In this document: one piece after another, positions 1 through 8,912 of the stretch
Numbering within the stretch: position 1 is the first letter of the stretch
How the letters are laid out: each line of letters opens with the position of its first letter
Source of the DNA: Muribaculum sp.
GTDB lineage: Bacteria; Bacteroidota; Bacteroidia; Bacteroidales; Muribaculaceae
Assembly: GCA_009775095.1 (NCBI GenBank)
Contig: VSOZ01000007.1
Location: forward strand, 71,470 to 135,469
Length of the DNA: 64,000 bases
Direction: 5' to 3'
Program-made: the position numbers and the translations under genes
The notes under the pieces: model-generated
The model's input: only the letters and a program-made list of their open reading frames with translations
Database searches by the model: none
Told to the model about the DNA's origin: nothing

Positions 1-1296
1 GTGAAAGACGAGACCTTTGCGCAGACTCAGCCGCGTCTTAATCTTGCTACATTTGTGACTACCTACATGGATGAGTACGGCACAAAATTGATGAATGAGG
101 CCATTAACGTGAACTATATCGATGAGACGGAGTATCCGCGTATAGCATACATGAATGGCAAGTGTATAAATATTGTGGCTAACCTATGGAATACTCCTGA
201 AACCGACACATGGAAGACCGGAGCCGTGGCTATAGGATCGTCGGAAGCATGTATGCTGGGCGGTATTGCTGCATGGATACGTTGGCGTGAACGTCGTAAA
301 GCGGCCGGTAAACCATATGACAAACCTAATTTTATAATATCGACCGGTTATCAGATCGTTTGGGAAAAATTTGCACAATTATGGCAGATTGAGATGCGTA
401 CGGTGCCTCTGTCACTTGAAAAAACGACTCTTGATCCCGAAGCGGTCATAAAAATGTGTGATGAGAATACAATATGTGTAGTACCTATACAGGGAGTTAC
501 ATGGACCGGGCTTAACGATGACGTAGAAGCTCTTGATGCCGCACTTGATGAATTTAATGCAAAGACAGGATATGACATACCTATCCATGTCGATGCCGCT
601 ACCGGCGGTTTTATACTTCCGTTCCTTGATCCGGACAAAAAGTGGGATTTCCGTTTGAAGTGGGTACTTTCGATAAGTACTTCAGGCCATAAGTTCGGTC
701 TTGTATATCCGGGCCTCGGTTGGGTCGTATGGAAAGACAAAAAGTATCTTCCTGATGTTATGTCGTTCAGTGTCAATTATCTTGGCGCCGAAATACGTCA
801 GGTGGGTCTTAATTTCTCGCGTCCTGCCGCGCAGATACTCGGCCAGTATTATCAGTTCATCCGTTTGGGCTTCCAAGGCTATAAGGAAGTGCAGTTCAAT
901 TCATTGGCTGTATGTCAGTATCTGCATGACGAGATAGCCAAGATAGACGCTTTTGTTCCTTATTCAAAAGATGTGCCTAACCCGTTGTTTGCTTGGCTGA
1001 TGAAGCCTGAGTATCAGAAGACTGCAAAATGGACTCTGTTTGATCTTCAGGATAAGCTTGCACAGAAGGGCTGGATGGTTCCCGCTTATACAATGCCTGC
1101 CGATATTGAGGATATAGTGGTTATGCGTGTTGTATGCAAACAGGGATTCAGCCGTGATATGGCCGATCAGTTATTGGCTGATATCAACTTTGCTCTCGGC
1201 GAGCTCAATGCGTTGGAGTATCCTACGACAACCCGTATAGCGATGGAGAAGAATGTGCCATTGCAGACCAAGTCATTTAACCATACGGGACGATAA
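1..1296 (+). CDS. gadB: Glutamate decarboxylase, 5' end cut by window edge
   Basis: PLP-dependent decarboxylase that converts glutamate to GABA and consumes a cytoplasmic proton. The 431 visible residues align by eye with E. coli GadB from about residue 46 onward, so roughly 45 N-terminal residues lie outside the window and the GTG at position 1 is not the true start. The PLP lysine lies in SGHKFG (visible residue 231), HVDAATGGF supplies the cofactor-binding aspartate, and GSSEACMLGG is the phosphate-binding region. It is followed by a hairpin with a T tract, then glsA and gadC on the same strand, which makes the role in acid resistance and GABA production very likely. Confidence 0.95.
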   Translation: MKDETFAQTQPRLNLATFVTTYMDEYGTKLMNEAINVNYIDETEYPRIAYMNGKCINIVANLWNTPETDTWKTGAVAIGSSEACMLGGIAAWIRWRERRKAAGKPYDKPNFIISTGYQIVWEKFAQLWQIEMRTVPLSLEKTTLDPEAVIKMCDENTICVVPIQGVTWTGLNDDVEALDAALDEFNAKTGYDIPIHVDAATGGFILPFLDPDKKWDFRLKWVLSISTSGHKFGLVYPGLGWVVWKDKKYLPDVMSFSVNYLGAEIRQVGLNFSRPAAQILGQYYQFIRLGFQGYKEVQFNSLAVCQYLHDEIAKIDAFVPYSKDVPNPLFAWLMKPEYQKTAKWTLFDLQDKLAQKGWMVPAYTMPADIEDIVVMRVVCKQGFSRDMADQLLADINFALGELNALEYPTTTRIAMEKNVPLQTKSFNHTGR

Positions 1297-1322
1297 GCCT
1301 TGGATTAAAGATTATGAATCAT

Positions 1323-1363
1323 CGGTGATTATGGCTTTATTCGCCGTAATCACCGTTTTTTTT
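1323..1363 (+). terminator. Intrinsic terminator or attenuator between gadB and glsA
   Basis: A 13-bp stem (1323-1335 with 1343-1355, one G-U type mismatch) with a 7-nt loop is followed by eight T residues. It lies in the 76-bp gap before glsA, so it should reduce or decouple glsA/gadC expression from gadB. No clear separate promoter for glsA is visible, so partial read-through is the simplest model. Confidence 0.8.
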
Positions 1364-1372
1364 ATAAAAAAG

Positions 1373-2338
1373 ATGGAAAAAACGATAACTGTAGATCAGA
1401 TAGAGAATGCCGCTAAGGAAGCGTTTGAAGAAACAAAATCTTTATCGGGAGGTGTTAATGCGCATTATATTCCTTATCTGGCAAATATTGATGCCGGACT
1501 GTTTGGCCTCAGCATAACTCTGATGAACGGTAAGTGCATAAATATCGGGGATACATCGTATAGATTCGGTATCGAGTCCGTATCAAAAGTGCCTACCGCA
1601 ATATTGGTTATGCGACAGCAGAGTCCGCAAGTATTATTAAATAAAATCGGGGCCGATGCTACCGGATTGCCTTTTAATTCGATATTTGCCATATTGTTGG
1701 AGAATGACCATCCTTCCACACCTCTTGTAAATGCCGGAGCCATATCGGCATGCTCTATGGTATTGCCGACGGGGGACTCCGACGGTAAATGGAAAGCTAT
1801 TGTCGATAATATAACCGAGTTGTGCGGCTCTGCTCCGGTATTGATTGACCAGCTTTATAAAAGTGAGAGTGCGACCAATTTTAACAACCGATCGATTGCG
1901 TGGCTGCTTAAGAACTACAATCGTATTTATGATGACGTAGATATGAGTCTTGATCTTTATACAAGGCAGTGCTCGTTGGGCATAACGTCGGCGCAACTTT
2001 CCGTCATGGCTGCCACTATTGCCAATAACGGTGTTAATCCGGTGTCGGGCAAAGCTGTGTTTGACGCTTCGATTACACCAAAGATTACATCGCTGATAGC
2101 TACCGTAGGCTTCTATGAACATACCGGCGACTGGTTGTATACGTCAGGCATTCCTGCCAAGAGCGGTGTAGGAGGCGGTGTGCTCGGTGTACTGCCGGGA
2201 GTCATGGGTATATCTGCTTTTGCGCCGCCTCTTGATGATGCAGGCAATTCAGTCAAGGCTCAGGCTGTTATAAAATCGTTTGTAAATAAACTCGGACTTG
2301 GCATATTTAATGGCAATAGAGTAAGCGTAAAATATTAA
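1373..2338 (+). CDS. glsA: Glutaminase A
   Basis: Serine-dependent glutaminase of the beta-lactamase fold that hydrolyses glutamine to glutamate and ammonia in the cytoplasm. The start chosen is the ATG at 1373 (321 residues). The open frame runs further upstream, but those codons overlap gadB or the terminator hairpin. The S-x-x-K catalytic motif is S69-V-S-K72 within GIESVSKVPTA, and VNAGAI and the glycine-rich KSGVGGGVLGV are also family hallmarks. Its position between gadB and gadC matches the known glutaminase-dependent acid resistance logic: ammonia release neutralises acid directly and glutamate feeds GadB. Length is normal for the family. Confidence 0.93.
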   Translation: MEKTITVDQIENAAKEAFEETKSLSGGVNAHYIPYLANIDAGLFGLSITLMNGKCINIGDTSYRFGIESVSKVPTAILVMRQQSPQVLLNKIGADATGLPFNSIFAILLENDHPSTPLVNAGAISACSMVLPTGDSDGKWKAIVDNITELCGSAPVLIDQLYKSESATNFNNRSIAWLLKNYNRIYDDVDMSLDLYTRQCSLGITSAQLSVMAATIANNGVNPVSGKAVFDASITPKITSLIATVGFYEHTGDWLYTSGIPAKSGVGGGVLGVLPGVMGISAFAPPLDDAGNSVKAQAVIKSFVNKLGLGIFNGNRVSVKY

Positions 2339-2364
2339 TTCACTCACCTCAACTATTATTAATT

Positions 2365-3909
2365 ATGGCTAATACAAATGTTAAATCGGCGGTGAAACTG
2401 GGCGTATTCACGCTGGTGATGATGAATGTCGTGGCCGTGGTATCGCTCCGCGGGCTTCCGGCAGAAGCTGAATATGGTGTCAGCTCGGCGTTTTATTATC
2501 TTTTTGCTGCGTTGGTGTTTCTTATACCGGTGTCGCTTGTGGCAGCTGAACTTGCTGCCATGTTTCCCTATCAGCAGGGAGGTATGTTTAGATGGATAGG
2601 AGAAGCTTTTGGCCAAAAGCTTGGATTCTTGGGCATCTGGCTTCAGTGGGTTGAGAGTACCATATGGTTCCCGACGGTATTGACTTTCGGTGCCGTGTCG
2701 CTTGCTTTCATAGGTATGGATCATGTGGCGGATTCTCATCTTGCCGCCAACAAAGTCTATACTATTGTTGTGGTTCTCGCTATCTATTGGATAGCTACGC
2801 TTATATCCATGAAAGGCCTCGGCTGGGTAGGTAAAGTGTCTAAAATCGGAGGTATCGTGGGTACGGTAATACCTGCATGTATACTTGTTGTTCTGGCAAT
2901 AATATATTTGTGCATGGGCGGTACATCGCAGATGGATTTTCACGGCGACTTTTTCCCCGACTTTTCAAATTTTGACAATGTGGTGTTAGCCGCCTCGATC
3001 TTTTTGTTTTATGCCGGTATGGAGATGTCGGGTATTCATGTAAGGGATGTCGCCAATCCTACCGTAAATTATCCTAAGGCTGTATTTATCGGAGCTATAA
3101 TTACCGTGCTTATATTTGTTCTTGGCACATATGCCCTTGGAGTTATTATTCCGGCCAAAGATATAAATCTCGTACAAAGTCTTCTTGTCGGGTTTGACAA
3201 TTATTTTCGGTTCCTGCATCTCAATTGGCTTACTCCGGTCATAGCTATAGCATTGGCTTTCGGAGTGCTTGCCGGAGTACTTACATGGGTAGCGGGTCCG
3301 TCAAAGGGTATATTTGCAGTAGGTCAAGCCGGATATCTGCCTCCTTTCTTTCAGAGAACCAATAAAGCAGGTGTACAAAAAAATATACTTTATATACAAG
3401 GCGGTGCCGTGACATTTCTTTCTCTTCTGTTTGTGGTCATGCCTTCGGTAGAGAGCTTCTATCAGATTTTGTCGCAATTGACCGTACTGCTCTATCTTAT
3501 CGCTTACCTGCTTATGTTTGCCGCCGCAATTTATTTGCGTTACGGGATGAAAAATACAAAGCGACCATTCCGTATCGGTCGTAAAGGAAACGGGCTTATG
3601 TGGATTGTAGGCGGTGTCGGATTTTTAGGTTCTTTGTTGGCTTTTGTATTAAGTTTCTTCCCGCCTGACCAGATACCAATGGGGTCTACCACCGTATGGT
3701 ATGCCGTATTGTTCGGCGGAGTATTTATATTTGTGGTCGCTCCGTTTATAATACTTCATTTCCGCAAGCCGTCATGGATTGATCCGAAGAGTGATTTCGT
3801 GCCTTTCCATTGGCAGACCGATCCTGAATCGCAGGCTAAGCTTGCAGCTGCGGCCAAAGCTTTTGAAGAAAAAGGCGAGATATCTGCTCCCGAGGCTTCG
3901 GCTAAATAA
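2365..3909 (+). CDS. gadC: Glutamate:GABA antiporter (APC family)
   Basis: Inner-membrane amino acid antiporter of 514 residues, expected to exchange external glutamate (or glutamine) for internal GABA. The sequence shows about twelve hydrophobic segments, starting with an APC-type first helix (VFTLVMMNVVAVVSLRGLP) that matches GadC proteins. The hydrophilic C-terminal tail after about residue 470 (WIDPKSDFVPFHWQ) resembles the C-plug that closes GadC at neutral pH. It follows glsA by 26 bp and is closed by a hairpin terminator, so it is the last gene of the locus. Confidence 0.92.
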   Translation: MANTNVKSAVKLGVFTLVMMNVVAVVSLRGLPAEAEYGVSSAFYYLFAALVFLIPVSLVAAELAAMFPYQQGGMFRWIGEAFGQKLGFLGIWLQWVESTIWFPTVLTFGAVSLAFIGMDHVADSHLAANKVYTIVVVLAIYWIATLISMKGLGWVGKVSKIGGIVGTVIPACILVVLAIIYLCMGGTSQMDFHGDFFPDFSNFDNVVLAASIFLFYAGMEMSGIHVRDVANPTVNYPKAVFIGAIITVLIFVLGTYALGVIIPAKDINLVQSLLVGFDNYFRFLHLNWLTPVIAIALAFGVLAGVLTWVAGPSKGIFAVGQAGYLPPFFQRTNKAGVQKNILYIQGGAVTFLSLLFVVMPSVESFYQILSQLTVLLYLIAYLLMFAAAIYLRYGMKNTKRPFRIGRKGNGLMWIVGGVGFLGSLLAFVLSFFPPDQIPMGSTTVWYAVLFGGVFIFVVAPFIILHFRKPSWIDPKSDFVPFHWQTDPESQAKLAAAAKAFEEKGEISAPEASAK

Positions 3910-3930
3910 AATATCTTCGATACAATAAAG

Positions 3931-3961
3931 AACAGGCTGAGCACACGCGCAGCCTGTTTTT
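3931..3961 (+). terminator. Intrinsic terminator after gadC
   Basis: A perfect 9-bp stem (3931-3939 with 3950-3958) with a 10-nt loop runs into a T tract. It lies 22 bp after the gadC stop. Confidence 0.85.
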
Positions 3962-3992
3962 ATGTAAGTGTATTTAGTTTTGCGAAAAAATG

Positions 3993-4022
3993 TTGTAGTT
4001 TCGAAATATAAATGTATCTTTG
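3993..4022 (+). promoter_or_regulatory. Bacteroidales-type promoter for GH97 gene
   Basis: TTG at 3993-3995 (-33 element) and TATCTTTG at 4015-4022 (-7 element) are separated by 19 bp, matching the known Bacteroides sigma consensus. It lies 43 bp before the GH97 start. Confidence 0.75.
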
Positions 4023-4064
4023 CGAAACGAAACTCATTGCGCGGATTAATCTAAAATTTAATAT

Positions 4065-6176
4065 ATGAAGAAAGTGCTTAACTTAATTGCAGGGCTATTG
4101 CTGTTGTATACCCCGATGACGGGGCAGACTCTCCTTTCTCCCGACGGAAATCTGTCTATGACATTCTCGTTGACTGATAATGGCACTCCCCGGTATTCAC
4201 TTGACTATAAGTCAAAGCCGGTAGTAAAGCCGAGCAGTCTCGGCTTTAAATTGAAGAAGGGCGGTGACCTGAAGGATGGTTTCGAGGTCGTGTCGGTCAA
4301 CACGGCTTCGGTCGATACCACATGGCAGCCTGTCTGGGGCGAGGAGTCGGAGATACGCGATAATCACCGTGAAATGCTTGTCAATCTTCGTCAGAAGTCG
4401 ACCAAGCGCCTGATGTCGATACGTTTCCGCCTGTTTGACGACGGTCTAGGTTTCCGCTATGAATTCCCCATGCAGAAGAAGTTAAGCTACTTTGTCATTA
4501 CCGATGAGCTTACAGAGTTTGCCATGGCCGGCGACCATGAGGCTTATTGGATACCTGCCGATTACGACACTCAGGAGTATGAGTACACGCGTAGCCGGCT
4601 GTCGGAGATAGCCTCACTCGCCGACAGCGTGAGCGGACCAACGTATATCTGGGTTGACCGTCCGTCGGACAAGGCCGTGCAGACCTCATTACAGATGAAG
4701 ACCGATGACGGCTTGTATATAAACATACATGAAGCCGCTCTTGTCGACTATCCGTGCATGCACCTTGAACTTGATGACAGCAACTTGGTGTTCAAGTCGC
4801 TGCTCACTCCCGACCCGGCCGGCGATATGGCCTATATGCAGACCGATTGCGTGACTCCGTGGCGCACGGTGATTGTCAGCGACGATGCACGTGACATACT
4901 TGCATCGCGCATAACCCTCAATCTCAATGAGCCGTGTAAAATAGAGGATACCTCATGGATAAAGACCTGCAAGTATATCGGTATATGGTGGGAGATGATC
5001 AACCGCAAAAGCAAGTGGAGCTACACAAACGACTTACCTAACATACACCTTGACAAGGTTGACTACAATAAGGTCAATCCTCACGGACAGCATGGCGCCA
5101 CCACCGAGAAGGTGAAGCGTTATATAGATTTTGCCGCCGAACACGGATTTGACGGAGTTTTGGTAGAGGGCTGGAATATAGGTTGGGAAGACTGGTCCAA
5201 CAAGATGAAGGATGAGGTGTTTGACTTCGTTACTCCGTATCCCGACTTCAATTTGCCCGAAATACGTGACTATGCCAAATCAAAGGGTGTTAAGATGATC
5301 ATGCACCATGAGACTTCAAGTTCCGTGCGCAACTATGAGCGCCGTATGGACGATGCATACAAGTTTATGAAAGATAACGGCTACGACGCGGTCAAGAGCG
5401 GTTATGTGGGCAAAATCATTCCGGCCGGAAGCAATCACTTCAGCCAGTGGCTCGTAAATCATTATCTGTATGCCGTGAAAAAAGCGGCCGATTATCAGAT
5501 TATGGTTAACGCTCACGAGGCGGTGCGTCCTACGGGATTGTGCCGCACATGGCCCAATCTTATCGGCAACGAGTCGGCCCGCGGCTCGGAGTATCAGGCG
5601 TTTGGTGGCAGCAAGCCGAGCCATACCACAATACTGCCGTTTACTCGTCTTATCGGCGGTCCGATGGATTACACGCCCGGCTTGTTTGAAAACAATATCT
5701 CCAAGTATAATCCCAAAAACAAGTCATGGGTCAATACCACGCTCACCAACCAGCTGTCACTTTATGTGACGATGTCGAGTCCGCTTCAGATGGCGGCCGA
5801 CCTGCCGGAGACCTACGAACGCTTTATGGATGCGTTTCAGTTCATAAAGGATGTGGCTCTCGACTGGGACAAGAGTTACTATCTTGAAGCCGAACCGATG
5901 GAGTATCTGACCGTGGCCCGCAAGGCCAAAGGCGAGGACAAGTGGTTTGTCGGTGGAACAAACGGTGCTGATGCCAGAGTGTCGGAACTCTCGTTTGACT
6001 TCCTGCCCGCAGGCAAATATAAGGCCACTATATATCGCGACGGCAAGGATGCCCACTACCGCAATAATCCTCAATCCTATATAATAGAGGAGAAAATCGT
6101 AACCCCCAAGTCGCGCATCAAGATATCCGAAGCAGCCGGTGGCGGCTACGCAATATCCATCGTCCCCGCGAAGTAG
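4065..6176 (+). CDS. Glycoside hydrolase family 97, alpha-glucosidase (SusB-like)
   Basis: Secreted or periplasmic glycosidase of 703 residues with an N-terminal signal peptide (ending near TGQ, residue 21). GH97 layout is clear: N-terminal beta-sandwich, central TIM barrel from about residue 300, and a C-terminal beta domain. Catalytic or calcium-binding glutamates are at HHETS (E416), NAHEAV (E485) and E509, with the same spacing as E439, E508 and E532 of B. thetaiotaomicron SusB. That points to the inverting alpha-glucosidase branch, not the retaining alpha-galactosidase branch. It is monocistronic, with its own promoter and terminator and no susC/susD beside it. Substrate is inferred. Confidence 0.9.
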   Translation: MKKVLNLIAGLLLLYTPMTGQTLLSPDGNLSMTFSLTDNGTPRYSLDYKSKPVVKPSSLGFKLKKGGDLKDGFEVVSVNTASVDTTWQPVWGEESEIRDNHREMLVNLRQKSTKRLMSIRFRLFDDGLGFRYEFPMQKKLSYFVITDELTEFAMAGDHEAYWIPADYDTQEYEYTRSRLSEIASLADSVSGPTYIWVDRPSDKAVQTSLQMKTDDGLYINIHEAALVDYPCMHLELDDSNLVFKSLLTPDPAGDMAYMQTDCVTPWRTVIVSDDARDILASRITLNLNEPCKIEDTSWIKTCKYIGIWWEMINRKSKWSYTNDLPNIHLDKVDYNKVNPHGQHGATTEKVKRYIDFAAEHGFDGVLVEGWNIGWEDWSNKMKDEVFDFVTPYPDFNLPEIRDYAKSKGVKMIMHHETSSSVRNYERRMDDAYKFMKDNGYDAVKSGYVGKIIPAGSNHFSQWLVNHYLYAVKKAADYQIMVNAHEAVRPTGLCRTWPNLIGNESARGSEYQAFGGSKPSHTTILPFTRLIGGPMDYTPGLFENNISKYNPKNKSWVNTTLTNQLSLYVTMSSPLQMAADLPETYERFMDAFQFIKDVALDWDKSYYLEAEPMEYLTVARKAKGEDKWFVGGTNGADARVSELSFDFLPAGKYKATIYRDGKDAHYRNNPQSYIIEEKIVTPKSRIKISEAAGGGYAISIVPAK

Positions 6177-6240
6177 TCGGTCTGCATACTGACGGGCGAA
6201 CATACGCCTATTTGCACTCAAAAGTTAATACACATATAAT

Positions 6241-6272
6241 AAAAGAGCGCTTCACATGAAGCGCTCTTTTTT
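6241..6272. terminator. Bidirectional terminator between GH97 gene and bcp
   Basis: A perfect 13-bp stem (6241-6253 with 6258-6270) with a 4-nt loop has A residues on one side and T residues on the other. It serves the two convergent genes. Confidence 0.85.
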
Positions 6273-6290
6273 GTATAGTTAGTGATTTGC

Positions 6291-6746
6291 TCAGTGTCCG
6301 AGTTGTTTCAGCAACTGTGCGGCTGCGTTTTTGGTGTCGACCTTTGTGATAATGTGGGTCACACGATGGTCGGCATCGGTAATGAACGTCGTGCGCACGG
6401 TGCCCATGTACTCGCGTCCGGCCATTTTTTTCTTCTGCCATACTCCGAATGCCTGATTGACCGTAGTGTCGGGGTCGCTTAGCAGTATGAACGGCAAGGT
6501 GTACTTGTCGGCAAACTTCACATGGCTCGCCGTCGAGTCCTTGCTGATACCTATTATCTCGTATCCGAGAGCTTTAAGTTCGCTGTACCCGTCGCGTATG
6601 GAGCATGCCTCGGCCGTACATCCGGGAGTGTTGTCCTTCGGATAAAAATATATTATCAGCGGTTTGCCGGCAAAGTCGGCGGCTTTGACCTCACGTCCCT
6701 CGGTATCCAATCCGAGTACTTCGGGTATTTTGTCACCTGTCTCCAT
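6291..6746 (-). CDS. bcp: Thioredoxin-dependent peroxiredoxin (BCP type)
   Basis: Thiol peroxidase of 151 residues that reduces hydrogen peroxide and organic peroxides with thioredoxin as electron donor. The AhpC/TSA fold is recognised by FYPKDNTPGCTAEACSIRD: the peroxidatic cysteine is C43 and the nearby resolving cysteine is C48, the atypical 2-Cys arrangement of E. coli BCP. It is the last gene of the pyrH-frr-bcp transcription unit, 10 bp downstream of frr. Confidence 0.94.
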   Translation of the reverse strand: METGDKIPEVLGLDTEGREVKAADFAGKPLIIYFYPKDNTPGCTAEACSIRDGYSELKALGYEIIGISKDSTASHVKFADKYTLPFILLSDPDTTVNQAFGVWQKKKMAGREYMGTVRTTFITDADHRVTHIITKVDTKNAAAQLLKQLGH

Positions 6747-6756
6747 TGTCGTCGTT

Positions 6757-7317
6757 TTATACGGTCAGTATCTCTTTCTCCTTTGCGGCAAAGAGTTCGT
6801 CTATTTTCTTCAGGTACTTGTCGTGAAGTTTCTGAGCGGTGCCTTCCGCATCTTTCTCTACGTCTTCTGGCATACCCTGTTTTATTGCTTTCTTCAGCCC
6901 TTCTATGGCGTCGCGGCGGGCGTTGCGCACTGATACTTTGGCATTTTCCGCCTCGGCTTTTGACTGCTTTACAAGCTGTTTGCGGCGCTCTTCAGTCAGC
7001 GGAGGTATGGATATGCGTATGATTTCGCCGTTGTTTTCGGGGGTTATGCCGAGTTCCGAGTTGATGATGGCTTTCTCGATCTCCTTGAACATGGCTTTCT
7101 CCCACGGAGTAATAGTGATTGTACGTGCATCGGGCACGCTTACGTTGGCTACATTGGAGATAGGCACGGCACTGCCGTAGTATTCGACACGTATGCCGTC
7201 GAGTATTTTGGGGTTGGCTTTGCCTGCACGTATGTGAGCGAGTGATTCGTCAAGATACGCTACCGCCATTTCCATTTTTTCTTCGGCGGGGTCAAGATAA
7301 GTTTTAACGTCAGTCAT
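6757..7317 (-). CDS. frr: Ribosome recycling factor
   Basis: Factor of 186 residues that splits post-termination ribosomes together with EF-G. The start is placed at the ATG at 7317 (MTDVKTYLDPAEEKM), because the 11 codons upstream in the open frame fall in the pyrH-frr spacer and are not family-like. Typical RRF features are ALAHIRAGKANP-like helix I (here LAHIRAGKANPKILD), the IRISIPPLTEERRKQL segment and the C-terminal long helix. It sits 22 bp after pyrH, an arrangement conserved in many bacteria. Confidence 0.97.
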   Translation of the reverse strand: MTDVKTYLDPAEEKMEMAVAYLDESLAHIRAGKANPKILDGIRVEYYGSAVPISNVANVSVPDARTITITPWEKAMFKEIEKAIINSELGITPENNGEIIRISIPPLTEERRKQLVKQSKAEAENAKVSVRNARRDAIEGLKKAIKQGMPEDVEKDAEGTAQKLHDKYLKKIDELFAAKEKEILTV

Positions 7318-7339
7318 AATGGGTATGTATTTTGATTTA

Positions 7340-8050
7340 TTAATAAACAAGAGTACCTATGGGTTCGCCGGCAAGGACTTTTTTTAGGTTGCCGGGGGTG
7401 TCCATGTTAAATACGATTATGGGCAGACGGTTTTCTTTGCAGAGTGCCGTGGCCGTGAGGTCCATGACTTTCAGACCGCGTGTATATACTTCGTCATAGG
7501 TGATTTCCGAGAATTTTGTGGCTGTAGGGTCTTTCTCGGGGTCGGCGGTATATATGCCGTCGACGCGTGTACCCTTCAGCATGACGTCAGCTTCGACCTC
7601 GATGCCTCGCAGAGCCGAGCCTGTATCGGTGGTAAAGAACGGATTGCCCGTGCCGCCCGATATGATGGCAACCTTGCCCGCCTTCATGGCTTCGATGGCG
7701 CGCCACTTGCTGTAATGTTCTCCGATGGGAAACATGTTAATGGCCGTAAACACTTTGGCCGGTTGTCCTACAGCCTCAAGCGCCGAGCTGAGAGCGAGCG
7801 AGTTGATGACAGTAGCCAGCATGCCCATCTGGTCGCCTTTCACACGGTCGAAGCCTTTTGACGCTCCGCTCAGTCCGCGGAATATGTTGCCCCCGCCGAT
7901 AACGATGGATATCTCCACTCCCGAAGCGGCCACGTCTTTTATCTGTGCGGCATATTCGTTAAGACGTACGGTGTCTATACCGTAACCTTGCGCCCCCATG
8001 AGCGACTCTCCACTTAGTTTCAGCAAAATGCGCTTATAATTTGTTCTCAT
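7340..8050 (-). CDS. pyrH: UMP kinase
   Basis: Hexameric bacterial UMP kinase (236 residues) that phosphorylates UMP to UDP in pyrimidine nucleotide synthesis. Amino acid kinase family motifs are visible: LLKLSGESLMG near the N-terminus, VIGGGNIFRG, the DQMGMLATVINSLAL helix, SGGTGNPFFTTD and the late KVMDLTA block. It is the first gene of the pyrH-frr-bcp operon, with a promoter 36 bp upstream. Confidence 0.97.
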   Translation of the reverse strand: MRTNYKRILLKLSGESLMGAQGYGIDTVRLNEYAAQIKDVAASGVEISIVIGGGNIFRGLSGASKGFDRVKGDQMGMLATVINSLALSSALEAVGQPAKVFTAINMFPIGEHYSKWRAIEAMKAGKVAIISGGTGNPFFTTDTGSALRGIEVEADVMLKGTRVDGIYTADPEKDPTATKFSEITYDEVYTRGLKVMDLTATALCKENRLPIIVFNMDTPGNLKKVLAGEPIGTLVY

Positions 8051-8085
8051 GTCGATACATTATATATTATAATTGTTTATCTTTA

Positions 8086-8117
8086 CAAAGATAATGCAAC
8101 AGAAGCGAAAAATGCAA
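8086..8117 (-). promoter_or_regulatory. Promoter for pyrH-frr-bcp
   Basis: On the minus strand the -7 element TATCTTTG covers 8093-8086 and a TTG (-33) covers 8117-8115, with a 21-bp spacer. The position fits a 5' leader of about 30 nt before pyrH. Confidence 0.65.
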
Positions 8118-8124
8118 TTAAGCC

Positions 8125-8904
8125 ATGCGGAAAAATTTATTTAACGTAGAAAATAAGCGTATCATATATGTCGTCACGGTTTTGGCGACATTGATGTATT
8201 CACTCGTATCGCATGCCGCTGTGACTTCGCGTGATTACCAAACGGTAGCTACCAAAGCGGCTCGGTTTTTCAAATACAAGGATTGGTCCAATGCCGCGGC
8301 CATGTATGAGATTATGCTTGAGGACAGCGCCAAAGTGGTCGACACGTATAGCCATGCGATTGTCACGGCAGCTATGAGGCGATTGCCCGATTATGAGATT
8401 TCGCTTCTTGAGCGTGCGCAACAACAGCTTATCCCTGTCGATTCGATATACTCCGGCGTAAGGCGGGTTAGCTTCGCCATGGGGCAGACCTCGCTGTATG
8501 AAAATTTTCTCATGCTTGTCATGGACAGGCAGCCGTGGCTTAAACGCAGTATTGAAAAACAGCTGCTCAATTACTATGTATTTCGCCGCAATGCACCCAA
8601 GATGATCGAGTACAGCAAGATAATGCTTACCGGCGCTCCCGACAACCGGCAGTATCTCGCTTCTTTGGCTGACGGCTATATGCTTGCCGGTGACGAGACA
8701 CAAGGCATAGCGACATACCGCCACTTGCTGTCGTTGTATCCTGACGATTACGATACTTTGCTTATTCTGGGCAACTACTATTACATGAAGGGTGAAAAAA
8801 AGTCGGCCCTCCGTTATCTCGGTCAGGCCGACTCTATAAAGTCAACTCCTTATGTCAAGGATATGATTGCTCGTCTTTCACCGCCTCGCAAACATCGCCG
8901 TTAG
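8125..8904 (+). CDS. TPR-containing secreted or membrane-anchored protein
   Basis: Protein of 259 residues with one hydrophobic N-terminal segment (about residues 13-30, ending SHAA), likely a signal peptide or anchor. The rest is helical with tetratricopeptide-like spacing: FKYKDWSNAAAMYEIML near residue 50 and LASLADGYMLAGDETQGIATYRHLLSLYPDDYDTLLILGNYYYMKGEKKSALRYL at 177-235. It is probably a scaffold for protein-protein contacts at the cell envelope. It is divergent from pyrH and its stop lies 8 bp from the convergent phosphatase stop. The specific role is unknown. Confidence 0.75.
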   Translation: MRKNLFNVENKRIIYVVTVLATLMYSLVSHAAVTSRDYQTVATKAARFFKYKDWSNAAAMYEIMLEDSAKVVDTYSHAIVTAAMRRLPDYEISLLERAQQQLIPVDSIYSGVRRVSFAMGQTSLYENFLMLVMDRQPWLKRSIEKQLLNYYVFRRNAPKMIEYSKIMLTGAPDNRQYLASLADGYMLAGDETQGIATYRHLLSLYPDDYDTLLILGNYYYMKGEKKSALRYLGQADSIKSTPYVKDMIARLSPPRKHRR

Positions 8905-8912
8905 GCGTTTGG

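Noticed and set aside
1331..1372. Upstream ATG for glsA giving MALFAVITVFFIKK
   Set aside because: These codons are the terminator hairpin and T tract; family proteins start at the equivalent of 1373.
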